From Paraspadella gotoi (Eukaryota > Chaetognatha), in assembly GCA_051294375.1 (NCBI GenBank), contig CM119264.1, forward strand, positions 23,630,858 to 23,694,857: a DNA stretch of 64,000 bases, in the 5' to 3' direction. The notes beneath the pieces are model-generated. The model was not told the DNA's origin. It saw nothing but the letters and a program-made list of their open reading frames with translations, and ran no database searches. The position numbers and the translations under genes were made by a program. This document shows positions 23,361 to 35,322 of this stretch, in pieces. How positions within the stretch are numbered: position 1 is the first letter of the stretch; each line of letters begins with the position of its first letter.

Positions 23361-24000
23361 AAAAGAGAGAGATGTCCATCGAAGCCGGTTAGGCGTAGGT
23401 TGAGCGCAACGGAGCATGTACGGGAGCTTGGGCCTGGGTTAAGGTGTTAGGGGAGAGGCATGGAGTTGAACGGGACCGGGCTTACGTTTTAGGGTTATCG
23501 GGTGGGAGGGCCCGTGGTTGATGCATTGAAAGACGCTGGTTGGGTTTAGGGTGAGGCACGACCCGCATCGCTTCACCGCGAGCACGCACCGCTCGCGCCG
23601 CTCTTACCCGCGCCCAGTCACGCGGCACGTAGCGCGCGCACACGACCGTTGAACGGAAGGTTGGTTTAGGTCTACCGGGTTGGGGGAGACGGGGCCCGTG
23701 GTTGAATGCATCAAAGGCGCGTTCAGGGTTAGGGTTCGGGCACTGGAGACTGTACGGGAGCCAAGGCCCGGGTTAGGGGTTAGGGAGCCAGCACAGAGTT
23801 GAAACGGCGAGGTTTGGTTTTAGGGTTTAGGGTTGGGAGAGGAGGCCTGAAGGGATGCTCATCCCCGTGTAGCTCGCTTTGCTCTCCATTATATTCGGCA
23901 ACTTTACATGGCCGAGGATGCATGGGCGGACTTGGGCGGAATCGCGACAAGCCCCTTGGCGATAATCGTCCCCCATGGCCGAAGCTCGCCAACCAACTAG
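23361..24000. repeat. GC-rich degenerate satellite with TTAGGG-like motifs
   Basis: Markedly GC-richer than the rest. Sentences such as ACGGGAGC..AGGCC(T/C)GGGTTA, GGGCCCGTGGTTGA.TGCAT and TTTTAGGGTTTAGGGTTGGG recur two or three times about 200-350 bp apart. TTAGGG/TTTAGGG words are frequent but scattered rather than an uninterrupted tandem, so this is not a telomere proper. It could be subtelomeric satellite or foreign sequence joined at the gap. Confidence 0.55.
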
Positions 24001-27000
24001 AACTCATACAAGTTGGATGTAATAAATTTATGTACACGTATCATTATTTAGACCTACGTATTATAAAAAAGATAATAATATTCTATATTTCCTCCTAGCA
24101 CCCCTCTACCCACCGAACGCAGCGCCGAAGGCCGGGGGGAGGCGGCGGCCGCGCTCGCGCGTCGAGGAAGACAAGCGTCAACGTCAACAAAAGAGGGGAG
24201 GATTCCAGTGGCAACACTCTGGTGGCAGAGATAAAGACAAATTTGCAATTAGCAAAACAAAAGAGCAGGCGGGTGTGAATAGGAGCGAGCGGCGGGCAGA
24301 AGTTGGAGAGGAGAGGAGAAAGGAGGAGGGCGGGGGGAGATATGGATAAGGGGGAGTGGGACAGAAACGAAAAGAGGATGGAGAATCTGGGGGAAACTGA
24401 AAGGATGAGGTCGGAAAACAGGATAAAGTGGGATGATGGTGAAAGGATGAGGGCGATGTGGAAGTATGGATAGCCGGCGCAAACGAACAAAGAAGTCAAG
24501 CAATCGCACCTACTCTGGAAAATATCACCTCCAACATACTTCCACAGCGCCCCTGTTGAATGTCGAAGTGCGATCAAGATGAAGCTCGTCATTAATCCGT
24601 ACTGAGAGCATGTAATCGACTCACGATGATGATGATGAATATCGATGATCGACTGCATGCCGATATGTTAAACGTAAATCGAATCTTCCTGCTTAATCCA
24701 CTATCCCGACATCCATCATCTCGCATCTTCTTTTTCTCTTTATCCCCCCCCTAAATTTTCATCAGCGATCTCTCACTTATCTGCCTAATCTCCTCCTCCT
24801 CCGCTTCACGTCCGAATTCGGATCCACAACAAATTATTGAGACTACATCTATTCTACGTCTTCCGGCCCGGACATCCCTTCCTCCTTTCTTCTCCCTCCT
24901 TCTTTCCTCTCTTCCTCCTATTTCACACAATTCCTTATTCTCTTACCTATCCTTTTTTTTTCCCTCGTAAATTTCATTTCTTTGGTTTCAAAGATAAAAA
25001 AAATAGGAATGTGGCGAAACACCCAAATTATTAGGCAGCCCATGGAGCGCCGTAGAACATTCTTGCCGCAGGGCAGACCCATGCTGTCTAAACGATGAAG
25101 AACTTTCACATAGGGTTTTATGTCAAGCATCGTTTCGTCACGACTTTTCTCCTGTAAAATAAGGCTTCTTACTCATTGTCACTTCACCAGTTTCAATCTC
25201 GGACAAACACCACCTCGGAAGACAGCACCGACACTCGCTTCCTGCCGCGAACCTCAACAGCCGCCACCGTTTGTTTCGATTCTTGGCGGCCGTGCAGTTT
25301 GTATCTGCCAATGATTGCCTGTTGATATTTCACGGACACAAAACCAAACTTCACTGAGGCATCTGCAGGAGCTCACGAACCGCGTACACCGAGCAGAAAA
25401 GTACTATAAGAATTCTGGTTGTTCAGAAGTACTGACCCGCTGCACTTACGAGTTTAACGTACAGGCCACAACTATCTACATTCGTACTTTTTTTCGCCGT
25501 TTTATTTACTTTAACACAAAAATCTCAGTTCCTTTCATGATTTGTTTTAGTACCTGCCCGCTAAAGTTAGGACTAAGCTGACGAACAAAGCCCGAGGTTT
25601 TTTTAATATATTCTTATACCGGCCAGAGGTAAATGATGGCAATATTGTTAATATTAAGTTTTCAAAAAAATCCGACTTATAAAATATAGAAAATATTAAC
25701 CAAAATCTTCGGTAAAATTCACCCCCTTCTTTGGAAGATTTTCGCCAAAGAAGATTTTTCCCGAATCTACTCCGGTTGAAAACTCTAGAATTCCGATCAA
25801 TTAGCTCCTCTTTTACTTTACTTAAATAAAAATTCACACACAAAATTGGACTAATTTCACTTTAACCAGAATCAATCCTATCAAATAACCTAATAAAATG
25901 TAAGAAAAATTTTGAGAGCCCTTTCAGACACTTTGGGCCAAAAGGGGGATTTTCCCGCCCCCAAAAAACAATCTGGGAAAACCGTTCATTTGGTCGAACA
26001 GGAACATACCTCATCACGTTTATGATCGTTTTCCAAAAAAAAATCCTTTTCAATTCTATATAAAATCAGAGATGGGAAAATTTTCCGTCCAGAAGCAGTC
26101 CTATTTTTCTGGCTTTTTGATATCAGATGTTGATGATTTGACAAGAGAAAAAAAAATGCGAGCCCTTCAGATGCAAACAGGACGGAAATCAAGTGTTTTT
26201 ACATCGTATTTTACCAAAATTTTTACCCAGGAGCGTTATAGTCTTTGGTAGTGCAGATTTGAAACGAAAAGTCTCCAGTTGAAAAAAGTCTTCCTCAATC
26301 TCTAAAGACGACGTAGACTCCACTATAGCTGGTTAATTTGGGGTTGAAATATTATTGTTTATTACGTAGAAAAAATGGAATGATTGTGTTGAGAGAATTC
26401 ACTTATTAATTTACAATCTACAGTTGAAATTTGAGTTTTGGACTGTACTCCTCGGATGCTATTCTCTGCGTGTTGTTTCTTTGCCGCTTTTTGGATTTTA
26501 CACTCTAACCGATTTCTTTCGTTACCATTTTAAAATGAAATATTTTTTTAAAAACTTACAATAATTTTTATTTCACGACATTGCAATACTGTTTCACGCA
26601 AAACAATTTAATCATGCCGAAAACGATACTATCGATCGATTCTGTCAGGCAATTGTAAAACCGGGAGACTAATTCTCGTCGGGGTCAAAGTTTAAAGTTC
26701 GTCTCGTTTCGACGCCATTGGATGACTCATCGTGGGAGACTTGGGCTTCTTCGCTGCCGAGAAGGGGGATGCCGGAGATGGGATCAGAGGTGGCAAGAGT
26801 GGCCGAAATTTGAGCCGCTGGAGTGGCACAAATAGGGTATAGCAAAATTCTAGCTGTACTTAAAAAAAAAAAAAATAGTAGAAAAAAAAAACAACATAAA
26901 CTCAGTATTGTGGCCTTTGGCAGCTGCGTAAATTTGAAAAATCTGACGTGTAAATTGGAAAAACAAGGAAAATTTTGCACCTCCTAAATGTAAAAGAAAA

Positions 27001-27457
27001 TTTGACAATGTGTAGTCAAAATCGAATCAAAAAATGAACAAAATGAATAGCATCTGTGTAACGAAAAGAAAGAAGTAATACGCAGCAGGAGAAATAGAAT
27101 CGATAGGAAAGAGAAGAAAAAAAAAGGAGAGGCAGCAGCAGAAGCAGCAATTTCGTCAGTAGCAGAAGTAAAGGAAGCGATTAAAGCGTCGGCAGCGTCT
27201 ACCGCTTTTTCGATCGGCGCCATCGTTGGCTTCATCGGCGCCGCTGAGTTGAAGTAAAAAAAACCGACGCACGACGTTGATGCATCTCAACCGACTTTGC
27301 AGCAAAGTCGCTCGCCCGCACTCAGAGCTGCCGCATCGCAGCAGAGACTGCATCAATCGCCGCCTTCTACGCCTCCTCTTGGGCCTCGTAGCGCCATCGC
27401 GCGCAAAAAAACCAACGTCCACATAAATTTAGCGACCGAGCGTCAATAAAAACCGGC

Positions 27458-27498
<41 letters not shown>
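24001..27498. repeat. Large direct duplication, copy B (noisy)
   Basis: Same order as 20458-23335, but with dense one- and two-base indels in 24001-25560, typical of uncorrected long reads, then nearly clean from about 26340. It carries about 750 bp (25575-26325) absent from copy A and related to 58560-58930. It runs through the (CT)n tract where copy A stops at the gap. Confidence 0.8.
26675..26860 (-). CDS. Second copy of the candidate C-terminal exon
   Basis: Identical to the frame at 22531-22714, ending NFDPDEN stop. See that entry; probably the same locus represented twice. Confidence 0.28.
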
Positions 27499-27579
27499 CT
27501 CTTTCCTCCTTCGGTCTTGTCTCTCTCTCTCTCTGTTTCGCGAAAACGGGCAAACAAAAAGGCGAAAGAAGGAAAAAAA

Positions 27580-27714
27580 ATGGCGCGTCGATGTGAATGG
27601 CTTCGCAACGCCGCTGCTAAGACGCCGCCTCCGACGCCGACGCCGCCGCCGCGGACGCCGCCGCCGCCGCTGCCGGTGCCATTCGGCGCCTCAAACGGCG
27701 TCTTCGATTTTAGG
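27580..27714 (+). CDS. Candidate first coding exon, proline-rich N-terminus
   Basis: ATG opens MARRCEWLRN followed by a proline-rich run (TPPPTPTPPPRTPPPP) and GASNGVFDFR. The exon ends at a good donor TTTTAG|GTGAAA. It lies just downstream of the (CT)n tract at 27461-27498, a GC-rich setting typical of a first exon. No downstream exons were identified. Confidence 0.3.
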
Positions 27715-27719
27715 TGAAA

Positions 27720-28320
27720 CGAAAAAGGAGATCAAATAGAAAAATAACTGAACTTATTTTATTACCACTTACCTTACGTAGGCCTACTTAATAATCTAGC
27801 TGTTGAAATTTATTTGACAATATTTTAGTAACAGTACAATACTGAATATTTTGGTAACATATTAATTAATAATCGATTATTTCTACAGTATCAACTAGTC
27901 ATTGTAATCAAGTCTTGATTCAAGATTATCCATTCGATCTATCGCTCTTTCTGGGACCCTGGGACCCTTGGGACACTTCAAGCCTTCGTCGTCCCCCTCC
28001 TCCTTCCTCCTCCTCTTCCTCCTCATGTTGGCCAGTTATTATTAGTTTTATATATGTGTATATATGTGTTTTATTCGTTCACAACAATTAATTGAAACAT
28101 ATATTTAAAAGGGCATACAGCATTACAGATAAACACCAAAATTGTATTGTTTACATTTTTAACATTTATGAGTTTTTTCTGTCTTTTCCACACTCTCCAT
28201 AAATAGGACTTTTAAATTTTTAATAATTTACATGGAACCTGCATCGGGTGATGGAAATACCTCGTGAGCCAAAGATAAACGTAATCTCTTTCTTTTATTA
28301 GATAGAGATGTTTGACGTTT
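27720..28320. other. AT-rich spacer
   Basis: No supported gene. Contains a TCCTCC-rich stretch near 27985-28025 and otherwise AT-rich sequence. Confidence 0.4.
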
Positions 28321-28386
28321 TTGATGTTAAAATTAATAAAGGAAAAACGAAATTTTTTCGCGCTTTAACAACATTTATTTTTATGT

Positions 28387-28429
28387 AATGGACAAGTTTC
28401 GACTCTAGTTTCGAGTATTCATCAGCATT
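28387..28429 (-). ncRNA. Hammerhead-like motif, palindrome left arm
   Basis: Helix I AAUG/CAUU (4 bp), core CUGAUGA, helix II ACUC/GAGU with a GAAACTA loop, GAAA, imperfect helix III ACUUGU, C17. Helix I and helix II differ in sequence from the copies at 4617 and 40120 yet stay paired. Confidence 0.55.
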
Positions 28430-28490
28430 GAAAAAGATACTTTCACAAACTTTTTATATGGTAGAGAGAGAGAGAGAAGGAGGGAGATAT

Positions 28491-28561
<71 letters not shown>

Positions 28562-29095
28562 TCCAACAAAGAAATTGAGTAAAGGACAGTGGTCAGATGT
28601 TAGGACAGGAGAAAGTGAGGGAAGGAAGGAGAGTGAGTGAATTTGAGATTGGTGAAAAAGAAAAGAGAGAGAGAGAGAGAGAGAGATCAATACATTGGGC
28701 AATGTACAACAATGAATAGAAGTGAAAAAACTAAAGTACCATAAGTTAGTGATAAATAAATATTTTGTGAGAATTGTTTAATAGTAAGAATGAAATATGA
28801 AATATAAATGGAAGAATAAGTTGTGAGGGATAGCTAAGGTAAGTTTTTAGATATTTCATATTTCATTCTTACTATTAAACAATTCTCACAAACATTTATT
28901 TATCACTAACTTATGTTACTTTAGTTTTTTCACTTCTATTCATTGTTGTACATTGCCAAATGTATTGACTTTCTCCTCTTCTCTCTCTCTCTCTCTTTCT
29001 TTTTCACCAATCTCAAATTCACTCACTCTCCTTCCCTTCCCTCACTTTCTCCTGTCCTAACATCTGACCACTGTCCTTTACTCATTTCTTTGTTG

Positions 29096-29135
<40 letters not shown>

Positions 29136-29213
29136 TCTCTCTCTCTCTCTCAATATCTCCCTCCTTCTCTCTCTCTCTCTACCAATATAAAAAGTTTGTG
29201 AAAGTATCTTTTC

Positions 29214-29258
29214 AATGCTGATAGAAGACTCGAAAACTAGAGTCGAAACTTGTCCATT
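29214..29258 (+). ncRNA. Hammerhead-like motif, palindrome right arm
   Basis: Same motif as the left arm with helix I AAUG/CAUU and helix II GACUC/GAGUC. The core reads CTGATAGA, so one base is inserted relative to CUGAUGA. Probably inactive as written, or a sequencing error. Confidence 0.5.
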
Positions 29259-30529
29259 ACATAAAAATAAATGTTGTTTAAAGCAGCGAAAAAAAAAAAA
29301 TCGTTTTTCCTTTACTCTATTTTAAACAACAAACGAAAGTATTATCACAGATGTTAAAATTGTATTTAAATTGATCTTTATAAACAACTTGAAATCAATT
29401 TTTTGGCGAAGATGTCAAAGTCGTCAAATTTATGGCTCATCGCATCTCTTAATAATCAAGCGCAATTAATAATTTTTAATTCAGTATCCAAGATTACAGT
29501 ATAAATATGTTTTAGCTTTATTGACCGGTACGTTATACAAGGTACAAGGTTCAGAAGAGCAGTTGGTTTATGAGAGATTCATTCTCAGGCCTTTGGGCAA
29601 GCAATTTAAGCAGCTTAGCTCAACAACATCAAAGCATCTAAATTGGGGCTAAAATGATTGTTGATAAGATGCAGATCCGTGTGCACTGACCATAATTGGC
29701 AAGTTAAACCTACATGAGTAGTTTCAAAAAATATAGTAACTAATACAACACACCATCAACTGCATCAATTTTTTTTTACCAAAAGAAGCAAAGTAAAGTG
29801 GAGTAATGGAGTTGTTCTGAAGTTCCTACCTATCACATATTACATTTTTTTAAAGGAATTTGTCACTAAAGCGAGTTCTTGCAAAAACTTTGACTGGGTG
29901 AGAAACTAAATCAATTGCAATGATTTTTCTATCAAATGCTATAAAAAAATTTTCTTAATGATTGTTAGGTCATGTGTCATTAATTTCTACTTCCTGTTAG
30001 TGGATTTGGCTCACGGTGTATATTAACTTGTGTAAAAGTATTCCCTAATAGTCGGTACTCGCGAAGAAACTCTATAAGTCACTTTTCGGTCGGTCTGTCG
30101 GTCGGTGCGTCGGTATGTCTGTCCGTCGGTCTGTCCCACTTACGTTAAAAATGCTTATAATTTGCCTATAGTTGGCTGCTCATTTGTTTGGACAGAAAAA
30201 ACCTGAAATTAAAACTTTCAGGAATAAAAGATGGAATTTTGATTCAGTGCATGTCATAAATACATAGGCGAATAAAGTGTTTTTTAGTCATGTCATGTCA
30301 TATTAGTCAATAGTCATATCATGTGAAAACAAAGTCACTGCGGCGCAAAACATCGGAATCACCGTTCTTATTTTCTCTTTCTCCCCTCTGACGTCCCAAA
30401 AGTAAATTGCGAAGGATAAATATATTTGAAAAGCTGATGGGAGAAAAGGAGAGGAAGACGACGACGACGACAACAGAGAAGACGTATCGAAAATATTGCA
30501 CCGACGATGACGACGACGACGCTGTTGAC

Positions 30530-30550
30530 GTTTTCGACGACGACGACGAC

Positions 30551-30606
<56 letters not shown>

Positions 30607-30610
30607 CGTC
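30530..30610. repeat. (GAC)n/(GAT)n triplet tract
   Basis: Runs of GAC passing into about 20 GAT units. The long Asp, Met or His frames through it are compositional. Confidence 0.95.
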
Positions 30611-31289
30611 GAGGTCGTCGTCGCATAAAATAAAAACAACAATAACACTGACGAGGAGAAGGAGAAGGAGGAGGAGGAGTAGGAGGAGGAGGAGAACGAC
30701 GACGACGTTGCAGCCTCTCAGGCCTGACCCGTGACCTCTTTGACTTACAACTCATTCGAGGAAAAAAAATCCGTCGATTCTAAAGCAACTCTGATGGAAC
30801 GTTGACAGTTATGGACCGTAATTTTTCAGGGCGGCAGCGAGGAGAAGGATGAGAGGTTGCGAGAAGAGGGCTATGGGAGGGAGGCCGACGAGGGAGAGAG
30901 AGAGAGAGAGAGAGAGAGCAGACGACTGACGAGAATCGAGAGGAGAGACTGACGCAGAGACAATCGACGAGCGCCTGCCCAGGAGTGAGAGAGAGAGAGA
31001 CAGAATAAAAATGACCAGAATCTGTAGTTTAGAATCGGAAAAAGGGGGAGAAAAAGAGAACAAAGAAAAAGAAAATAGAACAAAAAAATAAAAAAATTGA
31101 AAAAAATAAAGCGACGATACTTATGAGAAACAGGGTCGAGAATACTAATGAAATATAAAAACAAAGAAAAAAAAAAGCATTATGGCATCTAATAATTGAC
31201 AAATAAGACCTTTGAAAACATCGTGTACAGAATATACTCTCTACTTGACAACTTTTATCAAAATCTACAGAGTTGATAGGAATTGAAAA

Positions 31290-31620
31290 TTAAAAAATTA
31301 TGCCAGTTAAAAAATGATACAAGTTAAAAAAATGATGCAAGTTGAAAAAATTATAAAAGCTAAAAAAATTATGCAAGCTAAAAAAATGATGCAAGCTGAA
31401 AAAATAATACAAGTTGAAAAAATTCAAAAGTTAAAAAATGATACAAATTTTAAAAAAATATTCAAGTTAAAAAAATGACACAAGTTAAAAAAATGCAAGT
31501 TAAAAAAATAATAAAAATTCATAAAAATGATGCAAGTTAAAAAATGATACAAGGTAAAAAAAGATGAAGTTAAAAAATGATATAAATGAAAAAATGATGC
31601 AAGTTGAAAAAATGATGGAA
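31290..31620 (-). repeat. AAAAAATGATGCAAGTT minisatellite
   Basis: About 18 degenerate units of 16-20 bp sharing ATGATGCAAGTTAAAAA (variants ATTATGCAAGCT and others). Similar words in reverse occur near 1765-1810. Confidence 0.85.
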
Positions 31621-31875
31621 ATTTTTTTGGTATCATTATAACAGCTCAGTTTAATCCCTTGCAAGCGATTTACATGTATTGGTGCAGCCATTGGTTTGGT
31701 ATGGTATGGATCACAAGTTGAAAGAAGTATCGTGATTTATCATCTGATAAGCTGATTCCTGCTTAACTATCGTAAGCAGATCCGACATTGTTTGCTCAAA
31801 CTTGTTTTGGTATAACTTCTGAAAATCATTTCACGATGAAAGGACTTTACATACATTAAAAATAATGATTTAATC

Positions 31876-34035
31876 TTACTCATGGGTAAGCAAAACTACT
31901 GACGGAAATATTAAAAAAATTAGACATGGAAAATACTGAAAATTGGTCTGAATTTGTTCTCCATATTTTACATACTCTATGTAGTTTATTGTCTGATTAA
32001 ACATTAAGAAAACTCCTTTACAATTCATATAACTCTTTTCAATCTGACAACATACTAATGCACTAAGCCATATCGACCAAAAAGAAATATCACTACCGAA
32101 ATTAACTCTTTTTTCACCAATCTGAAACCTAATACAGGCCCAAACAAAACAATAAAATATTAAAACCACAAAAATGTAAATTGTGAAGTTCAAATTATAA
32201 CGACTTTTTTGCATTTTTATTTTAAGCACGTAGCTTATATTTAATAAAGGTAAAAATGCAAGAGAAAAATAAAAGAAGAAACGCGAATTTAATTTAGCAT
32301 AACCGTAGAATAATAAATATTTGTCTTGCCAGGTATATCCTCGAATGGGTCCATAGTATACACCATTACCTCCGCACATTCCTTCTATCACTGACCTAAT
32401 CTCTCCCTTAATTCCTGGTCCCTGAATAACCCAAAAGGTTGCCAATGGCAACGAGGCGCATGCTATATATAAAAAGATAACGAAAGAGAGACAAACTCTT
32501 TTTCCAATCATGTGCAGTATCAGTTTTTGTAGCATTCTGGTGGCGACTACGCAAATAAATAATGGGAAAAAGTTGGCGACTATTTTTTCAAATATTACGA
32601 TTTCCTTATCCAAACTGTCTCCATCGTGAAGAGTTTGGAGAAAATATAAAAATGCCAATGCGCCAACGAAGCAAAGGGATTCTAACTTTAAAAACCAATT
32701 ACGAATTTTGTGGTTATGAATCAAAATGAAAGTTTTGTACAACAAAACTGTAGCAACATCCAATAAAACTACAAACGCTGTTCTTTTAGCAGACGGATGC
32801 AAAAAGGATTGGTTACCATGCATCAGATAGTAGTAATATTCACCTTTTGTAATATACGTCACATTGCTTAAATACTTCTCAATCTGAGGCGATTTTAATA
32901 ATTGAGTCATTAACTTGATCCAATTCGAACTTTGTTTCGCATTAATGCCCCCAATTGACCATAACTTATTCGTTGAATTTCCAACGGCTACTTTTTTTTT
33001 TAAGCTAAACTGAACAAAACTATTCAATCGCAAACCAATTATCGCTATTCCCCACGAAATATTACCAAGAACAATTAGGTCGTCATTGAATGACAATCGT
33101 GTCGCCAGGATGAAGAGAGAAAAACAAATTTTGATCCACCATTGGAACCAAGAATTTGCTACGCCCTCCCTTTTCAAGACGGTTTCGTCACCGGATATTG
33201 CCAGTCGGCGTAAAAAAGATAAAAAGTATCTCAGCTCGGTCAACGTAAAGACGCGAAGAATTAGAGGAACGATGAAGATGAAAAACAGAGACGATCTTTG
33301 CAGAGCGTTGACGTAAATGAAATAGAGAGAGACTGAGAGGCCGAAAGTTTCTTGAACGATTCCGAATACAATGAGCAAAATCTCTTTCGGCTTCAACGGA
33401 CGTTGGACCCAGTTATCCACCCTCATTTGAGCAGCGGCCTTGGTCACGCTCAACATGGATATTACCACGGAGAAAATGGTCCAGTAAAAATCGATTTTCC
33501 ACCGGCAGATAATTTCGGAGTGAATGAATTTATTTTTACAAGCGCAAGTTTCTCCCAGGTTGACGATCGTTCCGTTGTCCATCGCTCGGTACATGTTTCC
33601 CAATAGTTCCTTCTTACGATGGTTGTGGCAAAAATCCAGTAAATCGGGAATGCATTTTTTATTGTCGAACAGCAAGGAATAGGCAATGACTCCGGTTTGA
33701 ATCAGCATTTGGACGTAAGATTCTAATAGAATGTGAATCATGTTGAGGCCGGATAATAAATTGCGCTTCAGGTGTGCAACGGTTAATATTTAATTTTCTC
33801 TCGGACCTTGCTTATAATTTTTTTCATCTATGCTTTAGCCTAGAGTAGATAAGTATTTAGCCTAGATATTTCAAAACTTTAAGATTTTGACTACGTAAAA
33901 AATTTGGAAATATTTTTTTCGACAGCCCATAAAAAACTCTTTTAAAAAAATTCGATTAGAAAAAATAATGTTTTACTAAATCATTATTTTAGCAAAGTTA
34001 TTAAAATCAAATCTCTCTCTCTCTCTCTTTCTCTG

Positions 34036-34101
<66 letters not shown>

Positions 34102-35322
34102 TAACTCAATGTTAAAGAGAAAAATTTGTAACTGAAACAAACGCTGATGAAGACTTAAAGCAAGAGCCGAAACATGTCCTAATGTAAATAAAAATCAAAC
34201 AAACAAACTTTGTTTTCCCTAACTATATATATTATATACAAAACGAAAAGAAAGGAAATAACATAATATTTATATTCATAATCTGAGTATTTTAGTAATT
34301 ATATCAGTATGGATTCGGGTGATGTTTCAATTTTCTCTGAGAAAAAATTAAATATTTATCCCTGCCTTGAATGTTCTAGTGAGACCAACATTTAAATCTT
34401 TTATTAGGTTCGCCAAAAAAAAGTTAATACCTAAGGAGAATTTTAATTTTTAATTGTTAAAATTTCGGGCAAAAGAGGACTATCGAATAGATTGGATAAG
34501 GTTAAGCTAAGAGTAAGATTTATAAAAACGCAGCCGTCCTTTGCTAATTTAGAATGATTTTTTTCTTTGTTTCAATGCCCATAACCATTTTTTAAACAAT
34601 ATTCTTAGGTAATATAAAATCTCTGGTCAAACAAACAGAGCGACGGACAAGCAAGCAAAAAATTCAATTTAAAATATTATTACATAATTATGATAAAAAA
34701 GGCTCCAAAAATTTAGAAACTTTTTTTTTTTGAATATCATTTCTCAGCTGTTATCCATTATCTGGTCCCTTCCGTCCCTTAATCATAATCTGTGCAATAT
34801 AATGAAAATTATGCTGTTTATTTTCTCTTTTTTTTGGCAACCGTCATCCGAATTTAAATCCGTTGACAAAACCAATGCACCCAACCCAGCTATATGCAGT
34901 GCGATCGATAACAACTTTCGCATTTTTGTTTTCCAAAGAATTCGGAAACGATCTCTGGTTTTTGGAAATCACGAAACAACTGAAAAGATGACGAGACGAT
35001 GTTGTGAAAGACCAACGACCCCAAAAACGCCCAACCGAAATAGTTGTTGAGGCCCAGATGGAAATGATCGGCCATAGTCTTGAGGTCAGTTCCCAAATCG
35101 AGGAGATGAAGAAAATTGGAAAATATGACCAAAGACAGCGCGTGGGATGCAAACTTTTTGAGACCTGTCGAAAAAGAACAATTGAAATCAATATCGGGTT
35201 ATTCGATCATTTTTCTTTTATTTAAAAAAAAAAATTATTCAAACTTCCTAAAAAAACCAGTAACATAAAATTACAATTGTTGTAGTAGTTTTACCTGACC
35301 ATCGTTTTTGTTGGAGCGGCAT
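31876..35322 (-). CDS. XK-related (XKR)-like multi-pass membrane protein, model incomplete
   Basis: Proposed start ATG at 35322 (MPLQQKRWSG); exon 1 35322-35295 with donor CAG|GTAAAA joins in frame to exon 2 from 35164 (acceptor TTCGACAG). Exon 2 encodes LHLLDLGTDLKTMADHFHLG then a hydrophobic stretch ending FQLFRD, resembling the XK N-terminal domain. Its 3' boundary is unresolved (frame stop near 34880). The main exon, 33741 or slightly upstream down to 31876, gives about 620 residues with HILLESYVQMLIQTG, like the XK E-x-x-PQ-x-x-LQ helix, and about a dozen hydrophobic segments. XK proteins are plasma-membrane scramblase-related. This protein would be longer than the usual 400-450 residues. 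Family assignment rests on pattern resemblance only. Confidence 0.5.
34012..34110. repeat. (CT)n microsatellite beside a hammerhead-like motif
   Basis: Interrupted CT tract about 30 nt upstream of the motif at 34141, in the proposed XK-like intron. Confidence 0.95.
34141..34182 (+). ncRNA. Hammerhead-like motif, decayed copy
   Basis: Core CTGATGA, weak helix II (GACTT/AAGAGCC), GAAA, perfect helix III palindrome ACATGT, C17. Only the first helix I pair remains. Followed by TAAATAAAAATC and TTTGTTTTCCCTAA as in the other copies. Confidence 0.4.

Larger units (their letters stand above)
28325..29335. repeat. 1-kb palindrome of two hammerhead-bearing elements
   Basis: Left arm (about 28325-28805) and right arm (about 28851-29335) are inverted copies with a 45-bp spacer. 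Each arm carries, on its sense strand, TTTCTTTGTTGGAAA, (CT)n, about 60 nt, a hammerhead-like motif, then TAAAAATAAA and a TCGTTTTTCCTTTA box. The arms differ by scattered small indels. Either a head-to-head pair of elements or an inverted read artefact. Confidence 0.8.
29336..31875. other. Spacer with triplet repeats and minisatellite
   Basis: No supported gene. Contains a dispersed GTCGGTC repeat (30050-30250), a (GAT)n/(GAC)n block (about 30520-30615) that yields poly-Asp/poly-His frames, GA-rich sequence (30890-31010), and a minisatellite (31290-31620). Confidence 0.5.

Noticed and set aside
23361-24000. A real telomere
   Set aside because: TTAGGG-like words are scattered in a degenerate satellite, not an uninterrupted tandem array.
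30303-30755. Frames rich in poly-Asp, poly-His, poly-Met or poly-Ser
   Set aside because: All come from one (GAC)n/(GAT)n triplet tract read in different frames and strands.
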